From NCBI RefSeq assembly GCF_020162115.1, contig NZ_CP083911.1:2829501-2893500 (forward strand): 64,000 nt of DNA, in the 5' to 3' direction. This DNA is from Tepidimonas taiwanensis. Its GTDB lineage: Bacteria > Pseudomonadota > Gammaproteobacteria > Burkholderiales > Burkholderiaceae_C. The stretch's first letter is position 1. The number at the start of each line of letters is the position of its first letter. The notes below the pieces were generated by a model. That model was not told where the DNA came from. It made no database searches and saw only the letters and a program-made list of their open reading frames with translations. Positions 37,832-52,095 of the stretch are shown one piece after another. A program made the position numbers and the translations under genes.

Positions 37832-38656
37832 ATGGCAGTCATCAAGATGAAGCCGACCTCGCCGGGCCGCCGCGGCATGGTGAAGGTCACTCGTGAGCAC
37901 CTGTACAAGGGCCCCGGTTACGCGCCGCTGCTGGAGCCGCTGGCCAAGACGTCCGGGCGCAACAACAACGGCCACATCACCGTGCGCCACAAGGGCGGCG
38001 GTGCCAAGCACCACTACCGCCTGATCGACTTCCGCCGCGACAAGGACGGCATCCCCGCGAAGGTCGAGCGGCTGGAGTACGACCCGAACCGCACCGCGCA
38101 CATCGCGCTGCTGTGCTACGCCGATGGCGAGCGCCGCTACATCATCGCGCCGCGCGGCATCGAAGTGGGTCAGACCGTGGTGAGCGGCAGCGAGTCGCCG
38201 ATCCGTGTCGGCAACACGCTGCCGATCCGCAACATCCCGGTGGGTTCGACCATCCACTGCATCGAGCTCAAGCCCGGCAAGGGTGCGCAGCTGGCCCGCT
38301 CGGCCGGTGCGTCCGCCGTGCTGCTGGCGCGCGAGGGCGTCTACGCCCAGGTGCGGCTGCGCTCCGGTGAGGTGCGCAAGGTGCACGTGGACTGCCGCGC
38401 CACGATCGGCGAGGTCTCCAACACCGAACACAACCTGCGTCAGCTGGGCAAGGCCGGCGTCAAGCGTCACATGGGCATCCGTCCGACGGTGCGCGGTGTG
38501 GCGATGAACCCGATCGATCACCCGCACGGGGGTGGTGAGGGCCGTACCGGTACCGGTCAGCCGCCGCGCGATCCGTGGGGCAACCTGACCAAGGGTTACC
38601 GCACCCGTCACAACCGCCGCACGCAGAACATGATCGTGTCGCGCCGCAAGAAGTAA
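37832..38656 (+). CDS. rplB: 50S ribosomal protein L2
   Basis: 274 residues. Conserved C-terminal MNPIDHPHGGGEGRTG includes the histidine near the peptidyl-transferase centre. Five bases after rplW. Confidence 0.98.
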   Translation: MAVIKMKPTSPGRRGMVKVTREHLYKGPGYAPLLEPLAKTSGRNNNGHITVRHKGGGAKHHYRLIDFRRDKDGIPAKVERLEYDPNRTAHIALLCYADGERRYIIAPRGIEVGQTVVSGSESPIRVGNTLPIRNIPVGSTIHCIELKPGKGAQLARSAGASAVLLAREGVYAQVRLRSGEVRKVHVDCRATIGEVSNTEHNLRQLGKAGVKRHMGIRPTVRGVAMNPIDHPHGGGEGRTGTGQPPRDPWGNLTKGYRTRHNRRTQNMIVSRRKK

Positions 38657-38667
38657 AGGGTTGAGCC

Positions 38668-38943
38668 ATGTCCCGTTCTCTGAAAAAAGGTCCCTTCGTT
38701 GACCATCACCTGATGGCCAAGGTCGAGAAGGCGCAGGCCGCCAAGGACAAGAAGCCGATCAAGACCTGGTCGCGGCGCTCCACGATCCTGCCCGAGTTCA
38801 TCGGCCTGACGATTGCCGTGCACAACGGCAAGCAGCACGTGCCGGTGTACATCACCGAGCAGATGGTCGGTCACAAGCTGGGCGAGTTCTCGCTGACGCG
38901 CTCGTTCAAGGGCCACCCCGGCGACAAGAAAGCCAAGAAGTGA
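38668..38943 (+). CDS. rpsS: 30S ribosomal protein S19
   Basis: 91 residues, MSRSLKKGPFVDHHLMAK. Forms the S13-S19 head complex. Eleven bases after rplB. Confidence 0.98.
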   Translation: MSRSLKKGPFVDHHLMAKVEKAQAAKDKKPIKTWSRRSTILPEFIGLTIAVHNGKQHVPVYITEQMVGHKLGEFSLTRSFKGHPGDKKAKK

Positions 38944-38954
38944 GGATTGAATCC

Positions 38955-39284
38955 ATGGAAACCCGCTGTATCGTTCGCGGCGTTCGCCTCTCGGCCGACA
39001 AGGGCCGGCTGGTGGCCGACCTGATTCGCGGCAAGAAGGTGGACCAGGCCCTGCAGATCCTGACCTTCACGCCGAAGAAGGCCGCCGGCATCATCAAGAA
39101 GGCGCTGCTGTCCGCCATCGCCAACGCCGAGCACAACGACGGTGCCGACATCGACGAGCTGAAGGTCAAGACCATCCACGTCGAGCAGGGCACCACGCTC
39201 AAGCGCTTCACCGCGCGTGCCAAGGGCCGGGGCAACCGCATCAGCAAGCCGACCTGCCACATCTACGTGACCGTGGGTAACTGA
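38955..39284 (+). CDS. rplV: 50S ribosomal protein L22
   Basis: 109 residues from ATG 38955 (METRCIVRGVRLSADKGRLV). The extended loop LKRFTARAKGRGNRISKP lines the exit tunnel and is intact. Follows rpsS by 11 bases. Confidence 0.97.
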   Translation: METRCIVRGVRLSADKGRLVADLIRGKKVDQALQILTFTPKKAAGIIKKALLSAIANAEHNDGADIDELKVKTIHVEQGTTLKRFTARAKGRGNRISKPTCHIYVTVGN

Positions 39285-39300
39285 CGAGGAAAGGAAGACC

Positions 39301-40158
39301 ATGGGGCAGAAAATCCATCCTACGGGCTTTCGCCTGTCGGTGACCCGCAACTGGGCGAGCCGCTGGTACGCCAGCAACCGCGATTTCGCCGGCATGCTCG
39401 CCGACGACATCAAGGTGCGTGAGTACCTGCGCAGCAAGCTCAAAAACGCCGCCGTCTCGCGCATCGTCATCGAGCGTCCCGCCAAGAACGCGCGCATCAC
39501 GATCTACTCGGCCCGTCCGGGTGTGGTGATCGGCAAGAAGGGCGAGGACATCGAGCGCCTGAAGAAGGATCTCGCCGCGATGCTGGGCGTGCCGGTGGCC
39601 GTCAACATCGAGGAAATCCGCAAGCCCGAGGTCGATGCGCAGCTCATCGCCGACAGCATCACCCAGCAGCTCGAGAAGCGCATCATGTTCCGCCGCGCGA
39701 TGAAGCGCGCGATGCAAAACGCGATGCGCCTGGGCGCCCAGGGCGTCAAGATCATGTCGTCGGGGCGTCTCAACGGCATCGAAATCGCGCGCACCGAGTG
39801 GTACCGCGAGGGTCGCGTGCCGCTGCACACGCTGCGCGCCGATATCGACTACGGCACCTCGGTGGCCAAGACCACCTACGGCACCATCGGCGTCAAGGTG
39901 TGGGTGTACAAAGGCGACAACCTGGGCCGCAACGACGTCCCGTCGCTCGACAGCACGCCGCGCCCGGACGACGAGCGCCGCCCGCGTGGCCCGCGCCGTG
40001 ATGGCGCGCGCCCGGCCCGTGGTGGCGCCCGCCGTGGCAGCAACGCGGCCCCGGCCGACGGCAGCGACAAGCCGGCCGAGGCCACCGCACAACCCGCCGT
40101 TAAGCGCGTTCGTTCCGACGCACCCGCGCCTGCAGCCGCGGACGGCAAAGGAGAATAA
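39301..40158 (+). CDS. rpsC: 30S ribosomal protein S3 with long C-terminal tail
   Basis: 285 residues, about 50 more than E. coli S3. The KH domain (GVVIGKKGEDIERLKKDL) and C-terminal core are standard to about residue 215. A low-complexity Arg/Pro/Ala/Gly tail follows (RRPRGPRRDGARPARGGARRG then an acidic-Ala segment). Such tails occur in several Burkholderiales. Helicase and mRNA-entry functions are those of the core. Confidence 0.97.
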   Translation: MGQKIHPTGFRLSVTRNWASRWYASNRDFAGMLADDIKVREYLRSKLKNAAVSRIVIERPAKNARITIYSARPGVVIGKKGEDIERLKKDLAAMLGVPVAVNIEEIRKPEVDAQLIADSITQQLEKRIMFRRAMKRAMQNAMRLGAQGVKIMSSGRLNGIEIARTEWYREGRVPLHTLRADIDYGTSVAKTTYGTIGVKVWVYKGDNLGRNDVPSLDSTPRPDDERRPRGPRRDGARPARGGARRGSNAAPADGSDKPAEATAQPAVKRVRSDAPAPAAADGKGE

Positions 40159-40160
40159 AC

Positions 40161-40577
40161 ATGTTGCAACCTGCTCGTCGCAAATACCGCAAAGAGCACA
40201 AGGGCCGCAACACGGGTGTCGCCACCAGCGGCACCACCGTCGTGTTCGGCGACTACGGCCTCAAGGCCACCGACCGCGGCCGCCTGACGGCGCGCCAGAT
40301 CGAAGCCGCCCGTCGGGCCATCTCGCGCCACGTCAAGCGCGGTGGGCGCATCTGGATCCGCGTGTTTCCGGACAAGCCCATCACCAAGAAGCCGGCCGAG
40401 GTCCGCATGGGCAACGGCAAGGGTAACGTGGAGTTCTACGTCGCCGAAATCCAGCCCGGCAAGGTGCTGTACGAGATCGTCGGCGTGCCCGAGCAGCTCG
40501 CGCGTGAAGCGTTCCAGCTCGCCGCGGCCAAGCTCCCGCTGCGCACCACGTTCGTGACGCGCATGCTCGGCCAGTGA
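40161..40577 (+). CDS. rplP: 50S ribosomal protein L16
   Basis: 138 residues, MLQPARRKYRKEHKGRN. Organises the tRNA-binding region of the large subunit. Two bases after rpsC. Confidence 0.98.
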   Translation: MLQPARRKYRKEHKGRNTGVATSGTTVVFGDYGLKATDRGRLTARQIEAARRAISRHVKRGGRIWIRVFPDKPITKKPAEVRMGNGKGNVEFYVAEIQPGKVLYEIVGVPEQLAREAFQLAAAKLPLRTTFVTRMLGQ

Positions 40578-40591
40578 GGAAGGAGAACGCC

Positions 40592-40789
40592 ATGAAAGCC
40601 GCTGAACTGCGTCAAAAAGACGTCGCCGCGCTGCAGGCCGAAATCAAGTCGCTGCAAAAAGCGCACTTCAACCTGCGCATGCAGAAGGCCACGCAACAGC
40701 TCGCCAACACCGCCGCGCTGCGTCAGACGCGCCGTGCGATTGCGCGCGCCAAGACCATCCTGGCCGAAAAACTTGCCGCGGGCCAGTAA
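40592..40789 (+). CDS. rpmC: 50S ribosomal protein L29
   Basis: 65 residues, MKAAELRQKDVAALQAEIKS. Start at ATG 40592 behind AGGAGAA. Located near L23 at the tunnel exit. Confidence 0.96.
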   Translation: MKAAELRQKDVAALQAEIKSLQKAHFNLRMQKATQQLANTAALRQTRRAIARAKTILAEKLAAGQ

Positions 40790-40801
40790 GGAGAGACGAC
40801 C

Positions 40802-41065
40802 ATGACGCAAACCAAAGTCAAGCGCACCCTGATCGGCAAGGTGGTCAGCGACAAGCGCGCCAAGACGATCACCGTGCTGGTCGAGCGCCGCGTGAAGCAT
40901 CCGCTGTACGACAAGATCGTGATCAAGTCGAGCAAGTACCACGCCCACGACGAAAACGGCGAGTACAAGCTCGGCGACATCGTCGAGATCACGGAAAGCC
41001 GGCCGCTGTCGAAGACCAAGAACTGGGTCGCGACGCGCCTGGTGCAAAAGGCCTCCGCGGTCTGA
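40802..41065 (+). CDS. rpsQ: 30S ribosomal protein S17
   Basis: 87 residues, MTQTKVKRTLIGKVVSDKRA. Last ribosomal gene before the terminator; rplN and the spc genes do not follow here. Confidence 0.97.
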   Translation: MTQTKVKRTLIGKVVSDKRAKTITVLVERRVKHPLYDKIVIKSSKYHAHDENGEYKLGDIVEITESRPLSKTKNWVATRLVQKASAV

Positions 41066-41108
41066 CGCGCCCGATCCGACAAAACCCCGGCGCGCCACCG
41101 GGGCTATG

Positions 41109-41140
41109 GGGACGACCGACAATGCGGTCGTCCCTTTTTT
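41109..41140 (+). terminator. Rho-independent terminator of the S10 cluster
   Basis: GGGACGACCG (41109-41118) and CGGTCGTCCC (41125-41134) form a perfect 10-bp stem with a six-base loop and six T residues. Confidence 0.95.
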
Positions 41141-41162
41141 CTTGTTGACGAGGAGATCCCCG

Positions 41163-41687
41163 ATGATCCAGGTTGGCGATACCCTGCCCGATGTGACCCT
41201 GATGGAGTACTGCGAAACCGAAGGCAACGGCTGCAGCATTGGACCCAACCCGGTGTCGGTGCGCGCCGCGGCGGCGGGCAAGACGATTGCGCTCTTTGCC
41301 GTGCCCGGGGCGTTCACCCCGACGTGCTCCGCGCAGCACGTGCCGGGCTACCTGCGCCGTTATGACGAGCTGCGCGCGGCAGGAATCGATGAAATCTGGT
41401 GCGTCAGCGTCAACGACGCGTTCGTGATGGGCGCGTGGGCGCGCGACCAGGGCACCGCTGGCAAGGTGCGTATGCTCGCCGACGGCAGCGCCGAGTTCGC
41501 GCGCGCCACCGGGCTGACGCTGGACCTGACGGCGCGGGGGCTGGGCTTGCGCAGCAACCGCTACTCGATGCTCGTCAAGGACGGTGTCGTGCGCACCCTC
41601 AACGTCGAGGCGCCGGGCAAGTTCGAGGTCAGCGACGCCGATACGCTGCTCGCGCAGGCGCGCGAGCTGGCGGCGACCCAGGGGTAA
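41163..41687 (+). CDS. Peroxiredoxin, Prx5/glutaredoxin-dependent type
   Basis: 174 residues. The AhpC/TSA-Redoxin fold has the peroxidatic site PGAFTPTCSAQHVPGY (Cys near 59, with conserved Pro and Thr), and GLGLRSNRYSMLVKDGVV supplies the conserved Arg. Typical of one-Cys/atypical two-Cys Prx5 reducing peroxides with thiols. It starts 23 bases beyond the S10 terminator and must have its own expression or depend on readthrough. Confidence 0.9.
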   Translation: MIQVGDTLPDVTLMEYCETEGNGCSIGPNPVSVRAAAAGKTIALFAVPGAFTPTCSAQHVPGYLRRYDELRAAGIDEIWCVSVNDAFVMGAWARDQGTAGKVRMLADGSAEFARATGLTLDLTARGLGLRSNRYSMLVKDGVVRTLNVEAPGKFEVSDADTLLAQARELAATQG

Positions 41688-41880
41688 CCCACACCGTACC
41701 GCTATTGATCCGGCACCAAGCAGTTTTGCCTCCCCCGCGGCGTTCCGTGCCAGTAAGGAAAGCGGGGAACTCAAGACAAAACCGTGCCGCAGCAACAGGG
41801 GGCGCGCCTCGCAGCACGAGTGTGATGGTGTGTGACCCGCGTCACCCGGCGCGAACCGGTGCGTGTGCGGCGGGTGCACC

Positions 41881-42393
41881 TCACAGCGCCAGCTTGAGGT
41901 AATGCGCCCCCGGCAGGGGGTTGTGGTAGTAGGGCGGAATCTCGACGAAGCCCATCTCGTGGTAGAGCGCGCGCGCGGCCTCCATCTCGCGCAGCGTATC
42001 GAGCAGCAGGCAGTCGTACCCCGCCTGCTGTGCCAGCAGCACGACCTGCTCCGCCAACTGGCGGCCGAGCCCGAAGCCGCGAAACGCCCGCCGCACGAAC
42101 AGGCGCTTCATTTCCGCCGCGTTGCCGTGGTCGCTGTCGAACAGCGGGCGCAGCGCGCAACAGCCCGCCGCTTCGCCATCGACGGTGGCGACGACCAGCG
42201 CCCCCAGCGGCGGCGCGTACAGGCCGGGCAGCGTCGCCAGCTCCTCGGTAAAACCCTGAAAGCACAGGTCGATGCCGATGTCGGCCTGATAGTCGAGAAA
42301 CAGCTCGCGCGCCGCGTTCAGCAGCGGCCCGTCGGTCACGGTATGCAGCCGCACCTCGGGCGGCGCGGTGTCGTCGGCAGATGCATCGGCCAT
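41881..42393 (-). CDS. GNAT-family N-acetyltransferase
   Basis: 170 residues from ATG 42393. GNAT motif A is clear: MKRLFVRRAFRGFGLGRQLAEQVV with the RxxGxG/A CoA loop, then LLLDTLREMEAARALYHEMGFVEIP (motif B). The substrate is unknown. It lies 45 bases after the downstream end of a toxin-antitoxin pair on the same strand; a functional link is not shown. Confidence 0.88.
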   Translation of the reverse strand: MADASADDTAPPEVRLHTVTDGPLLNAARELFLDYQADIGIDLCFQGFTEELATLPGLYAPPLGALVVATVDGEAAGCCALRPLFDSDHGNAAEMKRLFVRRAFRGFGLGRQLAEQVVLLAQQAGYDCLLLDTLREMEAARALYHEMGFVEIPPYYHNPLPGAHYLKLAL

Positions 42394-42437
42394 GGGGCAA
42401 TGATACGGGTCGGGGCGTGCAAGCCGGGTGTGAGCGC

Positions 42438-42719
42438 TTATTTTGAAGGCCACTGCCGCGCCGCGTGCAACACGCGCAGCACGCGCACCTGGTCATCGGT
42501 GATGTCGTAGACCAGGAGATAGTTTGGATGGACCACCAGCTCGCGGGTACCAGCGACGCGACCAGGGCGACCCAGGCCGGGATGCTCGATCAAGCGACCC
42601 GCCGCCCCGGATAACCGCTCATCGAGGGCCAGTGCGGCGGCCGGATTGTCGGCCTCGATGTGGTCGTAGATGTCGACGCGGTCCTGAATCGCCTCCGGCG
42701 TCCAGAACAGGATCCTCAT
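42438..42719 (-). CDS. RelE/ParE-family toxin
   Basis: 93 residues, MRILFWTPEAIQDRVDIYDH. Conserved RelE/ParE fold: helix RVDIYDHIEADNPAAALALDERL, then GRPGRVAGTRELVVHPNYLLVYDI and VRVLRVLHAARQWP. ParE-like members inhibit gyrase, RelE-like ones cut mRNA; the type here is not decided. The start overlaps the antitoxin stop by four bases. Confidence 0.88.
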   Translation of the reverse strand: MRILFWTPEAIQDRVDIYDHIEADNPAAALALDERLSGAAGRLIEHPGLGRPGRVAGTRELVVHPNYLLVYDITDDQVRVLRVLHAARQWPSK

Positions 42720-43006
42720 TCGGCGGCGGCTTCAAGCCGTTGGCGGGTTGCGGCGCGTTTGGCGGCAAACCGTGCTTCGACTTCCGCCGAGGGGATGAGG
42801 CGACCGGCGTTGGCAGAGTCCAGCCCTGTCTGGACCGCGCGTCGGAACCAGGCGTCGTGTGCCGTGGTTTCCTGCTGCTGGCGAACGACGTCGCGCATGA
42901 AGTCACGCAGGAGCTGCGCGGCGTTGCGGTCCATTTTTTTGGCTGCGGCAGAGAACGCGGATTTCAGCGCCGGGTCGACCCGGAACGTGAAGGTGCTTTC
43001 GCTCAT
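42716..43006 (-). CDS. RelB/DinJ-like antitoxin
   Basis: 96 residues from MSESTFTFRV. The N-terminal ribbon-helix-helix (STFTFRVDPALKSAFSAAAKKMDRNAAQLLRDFMRDVV) binds the operator; the C-terminal acidic helix wraps the toxin. Precedes the toxin with ATGA overlap. Confidence 0.85.
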   Translation of the reverse strand: MSESTFTFRVDPALKSAFSAAAKKMDRNAAQLLRDFMRDVVRQQQETTAHDAWFRRAVQTGLDSANAGRLIPSAEVEARFAAKRAATRQRLEAAAE

Positions 43007-43098
43007 TGCGGGCCTCGTGTGTGACACGGTCAGTGCATGGTAATGCGCGGCGGGCCAAAAGACCAGAGGTGCCCATGGTTCTGTCCATGGTTCTCGGG

Positions 43099-43836
43099 TC
43101 AGGGCTGTCCGAGGCCGAGCACGATGCCGGCGGTCGCGGCGACGCTGAGCGCGGCGAGCGCGAGCGCGAGCAGCCGCTGGCGAGGGCCGTCGGCGCTGGC
43201 GGGCGTGTCGGGGGGCAGAGGCTTGTTGCCGTGCAGCATCGGCGGCAGCAGCGCCTTGCCGCGCGCGATGCGGTACCAGACAATGGCCGCGACGTGCAGG
43301 CCGACGAGCGCGAGCAACAGGGTCTTACCCCAGCCCTTGTGGTAGGCGGTGGCCGCATACGCGGTGCTGGACTCGACCCAGTGCGCCAGCGGCCCGACGA
43401 AGGCGATTTCGTCGTCGCTGATCAGGCCGGTGCCCACCTGCCCCGCGAGCACCGCGAGCAGCGCAAACACCGACAGCGCCCCGAGCGGCGAGTGGCCGAC
43501 CTCGACGCGCGGGTCGGCGCGCCCGCGCAGGTAGGCCAGCAGCGTGCCGGGCCCGTGGAGGAAAGACGCGAAGCGCGACCAGCGCCCACCCACCAGCCCC
43601 CACAGCACGCGAAAGATCAGCAGCGCGAGCACCGCATAGCCCAGCCGCTGGTGCCACGTCATCCAGTTGCCGCCCAGGTTACCGGTGATGACGAGTCCGA
43701 CGACCGCCAGCGCCAGCAGCCAGTGGAACAGCCGCGTCGGCAGGTCCCACACGCGCACGGGCACGAGCGGGGCGGCGGCCGGTGCCGCGGGGGTGGGGGC
43801 GTCAACGGGGCGGAGGGTTTGGTCGGGCGTGTTCAT
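43099..43836 (-). CDS. Cytochrome b561-family membrane protein
   Basis: 245 residues. A Pro/Ala-rich head, then four TM helices with haem-ligating His: RLFHWLLALAVVGLVITG, WHQRLGYAVLALLIFRVLWG, SPLGALSVFALLAVLAGQV and GWGKTLLLALVGLHVAAIVWY. A fifth hydrophobic segment ends the protein (LLALALAALSVAATAGIVLG). Transfers electrons from quinol to periplasmic partners. Divergent from the cytochrome c' gene, its likely partner. Confidence 0.88.
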   Translation of the reverse strand: MNTPDQTLRPVDAPTPAAPAAAPLVPVRVWDLPTRLFHWLLALAVVGLVITGNLGGNWMTWHQRLGYAVLALLIFRVLWGLVGGRWSRFASFLHGPGTLLAYLRGRADPRVEVGHSPLGALSVFALLAVLAGQVGTGLISDDEIAFVGPLAHWVESSTAYAATAYHKGWGKTLLLALVGLHVAAIVWYRIARGKALLPPMLHGNKPLPPDTPASADGPRQRLLALALAALSVAATAGIVLGLGQP

Positions 43837-44008
43837 CGGTGCGAGGCTTCGGTGCGTGAGCGAGCGGTCGTACAGCCATGTCCACCGGCCACAGGGGCTG
43901 CGGTGGCCGCGGTTGCCGACCCGTTGGGGGCGGCCCGTCGGGGGTGGCGTGCACGTTTTCGTGCGTCAGCATACACTCAAGTTCCCGTTCACTACCGGAG
44001 GTTACTTC

Positions 44009-44452
44009 ATGTCCAAGCGTCTGCTCGTTGCCACCGTGGTCGCCGCGCTCGCCGGTGCCGCCCACGCCCAGTTTCAGAAGCCCGAGGATGCGGTCAAGTA
44101 CCGCCAGGGCGCGTTCACCGTCATGGGCAACCACTTCAGCCGTATCGGCGCGATGGTGCAGGGGCGCGTGCCGTTCGACGCCAAGGTCGCGCAGGAAAAC
44201 GCCGCGCTCGTGGTGACGTTGTCCAAGCTGCCGTGGGCCGGCTTTACGCCCGAGTCGGAGAAGATCAAGAGCCGCACCAAGCCCGAGGCGTGGAGGGAGA
44301 TGGACAAGGTGCGCGCCGGTGCCGACAAGATGATGAAGGCGGTCGCGGACCTGGAAGCCGCGACGCGCACCGGCAACCTCGACGCGGTGAAAAAGACCTT
44401 CGGCGACGCCGCCGCGACCTGCAAGGCGTGCCACGACGCGTACCGCGAGTAA
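44009..44452 (+). CDS. Cytochrome c' (class II c-type cytochrome)
   Basis: 147 residues. Signal peptide MSKRLLVATVVAALAGAAHA, a four-helix bundle, and the haem site CKACHDAYRE at the C-terminus. Family members bind NO and CO in the periplasm. Ribosome binding site GGAGG. Divergent from the cytochrome b gene. Confidence 0.92.
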   Translation: MSKRLLVATVVAALAGAAHAQFQKPEDAVKYRQGAFTVMGNHFSRIGAMVQGRVPFDAKVAQENAALVVTLSKLPWAGFTPESEKIKSRTKPEAWREMDKVRAGADKMMKAVADLEAATRTGNLDAVKKTFGDAAATCKACHDAYRE

Positions 44453-44571
44453 GTCCACGGCGCTGCGGTGCCGCGGCCTTGCACACGGCCGTGGCCCCCT
44501 TCTGGGTGCGCCCTTCACGGGGCGCACCCAGGGGGGGGTGTCAGGGGGCGCGTGTACGCCAGATCCCTCGG

Positions 44572-45081
44572 TCAGGCCGCCTCGGCCAGCAGCTTGTCCA
44601 GTAGCGCGGCCAGCGCCGCGAAGTCGGGCTCGCCGACGTAGCGTTTGACGATGCGCCCGCGGCGGTCGACGATATACGTCGTCGGGGTGAGCTTGACGTC
44701 CCCCCACGCGCGGGCGAGCGCGCCGTCGCTGTCGAGCGCGACCTTGAACGGCAACTGCCGCGTGCGCGTGAAGTTGGCCACCCATTCCGGCGGGTCGTAA
44801 CTCATCGCCACCGCCACCGTCTCGAAGCCGCGCGGCGCAAAGCGCCGGTGCGTTTCGATGAGCTGCGGCATTTCCTTCACGCAGCTCACGCAGGTGGTGG
44901 CCCAGAAATTGACCAGCAGCACGCGGCCCTGCAGATCGGCGGTCGTGAGGGTGCTGCCATCGAGCAGCCGGAAGGTCGAGGCTGGTGCGCGTTCGGCGCT
45001 GCTGCACCCGGCGAGGCCAAGGCCGCCGAACGCGGCCAGCCAGGGCGAGGCGAGCAGCCAGGGGCGAAGACGGGGCGTCAT
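44572..45081 (-). CDS. TlpA/ResA-like thioredoxin lipoprotein
   Basis: 169 residues from ATG 45081. A lipobox (LGLAGC, Cys near 27) predicts membrane anchoring. The redoxin domain has WATTCVSCVKEMP (CVSC active site), and VKLTPTTYIVDRRGRIVKRYVG supplies the cis-Pro. It may serve cytochrome c maturation or general periplasmic reduction, consistent with the nearby cytochromes. Confidence 0.88.
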   Translation of the reverse strand: MTPRLRPWLLASPWLAAFGGLGLAGCSSAERAPASTFRLLDGSTLTTADLQGRVLLVNFWATTCVSCVKEMPQLIETHRRFAPRGFETVAVAMSYDPPEWVANFTRTRQLPFKVALDSDGALARAWGDVKLTPTTYIVDRRGRIVKRYVGEPDFAALAALLDKLLAEAA

Positions 45082-45316
45082 GTCACGCTCAGCAAAGCAA
45101 GGAAACAGATCCCCCGATTGGACCACAGCGCCACGGAAGCGGGATCCGCGCGCCGGACTCCGGCGCATCACGAAGACATCGCCGGCGATCCGGCAACGCG
45201 AGAGCGGCAACGCGGGACGCGATGGCCGTGGGGCCGACCGGGGGGCATGAACGATCCGATGCCCTGCCGCGGCAAAAGTTCGCACCGCTCAGCGGATTGC
45301 GGGCACAATCGGACCC

Positions 45317-45715
45317 ATGAGCGCTCAAGCCCTTCGCATGCGGCCGCTGCGTGTGCTGGTGGCCGACGACAACCCGTTGAACCTGCGCCTGGCGACTCGC
45401 ATCCTGCGCGAGATGGGGCACAGCGGCGTCCTCGTGCAGGACGGCGCGAAGGCACTGGAGGCGCTGGCGGCGCAGCGCTTCGACGTCGTGCTGCTGGACG
45501 TGACGATGCCGGGGATGGACGGGATCGAGGCGTTGCGCGAACTGCGCGCGCGCGAGCGTGGCGGGGCCGCGCGCACCGCGGTAATCATGGTCACGGCGCA
45601 CGACCTGCCGGAAGACCGGCGGCGCCTGCTGCAGGCGGGGGCGGACGGCTATGTGGCCAAACCGATCGACGCCGAGCGGCTGGCCGCCGAGCTGGCCCGG
45701 GTGATGGGTCACTGA
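45317..45715 (+). CDS. Single-domain response regulator
   Basis: 132 residues: only a receiver. VLVADDNPLN acidic pair, Asp in VVLLDVTMPGMDG (about 57), Thr in VTAHD and Lys in AKPID. No output domain. Sixteen bases before the hybrid kinase gene, so it is part of the same phosphorelay. Confidence 0.92.
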   Translation: MSAQALRMRPLRVLVADDNPLNLRLATRILREMGHSGVLVQDGAKALEALAAQRFDVVLLDVTMPGMDGIEALRELRARERGGAARTAVIMVTAHDLPEDRRRLLQAGADGYVAKPIDAERLAAELARVMGH

Positions 45716-45731
45716 CGGGGCGGAGCGCAGC

Positions 45732-51136
<5,405 letters not shown>

Positions 51137-51140
<4 letters not shown>

Positions 51141-52084
51141 CCGCTGCCGAACGACCAGCCGGGTGGCCGGACCGCAAGCCGCGTCTGCTGCTCGTGGACG
51201 ATCAGCCGGTGCAGCTGCAGGCGCTCTACCGCACGCTCGCCGGGGACTACCAGCTCTTCATGGCGACGAATGGCGAGCAGGCGCTGCAAGTGGCGCTGCA
51301 GCAGCAGCCGGACCTGATCCTGCTCGACGTCGTGATGGAGGGGCTGGACGGCTTTGGCGTCCTGCAGCGCCTGCGCGCACAGGCGCAGACGCCGGCGATT
51401 CCGGTGATCTTCGTCACCGCGCACAGCGATCAGGACATCGAGAGCCGCTGCCTGGAGGCCGGCGCGGTGGATTTCATCACCAAGCCGATCAACCCCGCGG
51501 TGGTGCGCGCGCGCGTACGCACGCACCTGACGCTGAAATTCCAGTCGGATCTGTTGCGCTCGCTCGCCTTCGTCGATGGCCTGACCGGTGTGGCCAACCG
51601 GCGGCGGTTCGACGAGCGGCTGGCGCTGGAGTGGGCGCGCGCGCAGCGCCACGGTCACGCATTGAGCCTGCTGCTGGTCGACGTGGACCACTTCAAAGCG
51701 TACAACGACCGCTACGGCCACCAGGCGGGGGACGAGGCGCTGCGGCGCGTGGCGGCGTGCCTCACCGAACAGATGCGGCGCGGCACCGACCTCGTCGCAC
51801 GCTACGGCGGGGAGGAGTTTGCTTGCCTGCTGCCGGACACCGACAGCGAGCAGGCGCTGGCGCTGGCGCAGCGCATCGTCGAGGCAGTGCCGCTGATGGC
51901 GATCCCGCATTCGGCGTGTCCCGTGGCGCCGGTGCTCACCGTCAGCGTCGGGGTCGCCACGCGCCGTGGCCCCACCCAGCCCGGCTGGTCCAGCGCGGCG
52001 CTGCTGGGGTTGGCGGACGCGCAGCTCTACGAGGCCAAGCGCCTGGGCCGCGCGCGCGCCTGCGCGGCCGTGCTGGAGGCGTAA
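51137..52084 (+). CDS. Response regulator with GGDEF diguanylate cyclase domain
   Basis: 315 residues. REC 15-135 (LLLVDDQP, LILLDVVMEGLDG, VTAHSD, TKPI). GGDEF 150-312 with RYGGEEF and the inhibitory RxxD (RGTD) exactly five residues before it, so product inhibition is likely. Makes c-di-GMP from GTP. Receives phosphate from the adjacent hybrid kinase's HPt, by context. Starts in the ATGA ending the kinase gene. Confidence 0.93.
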
Positions 52085-52095
52085 GCGCGGCGCCG

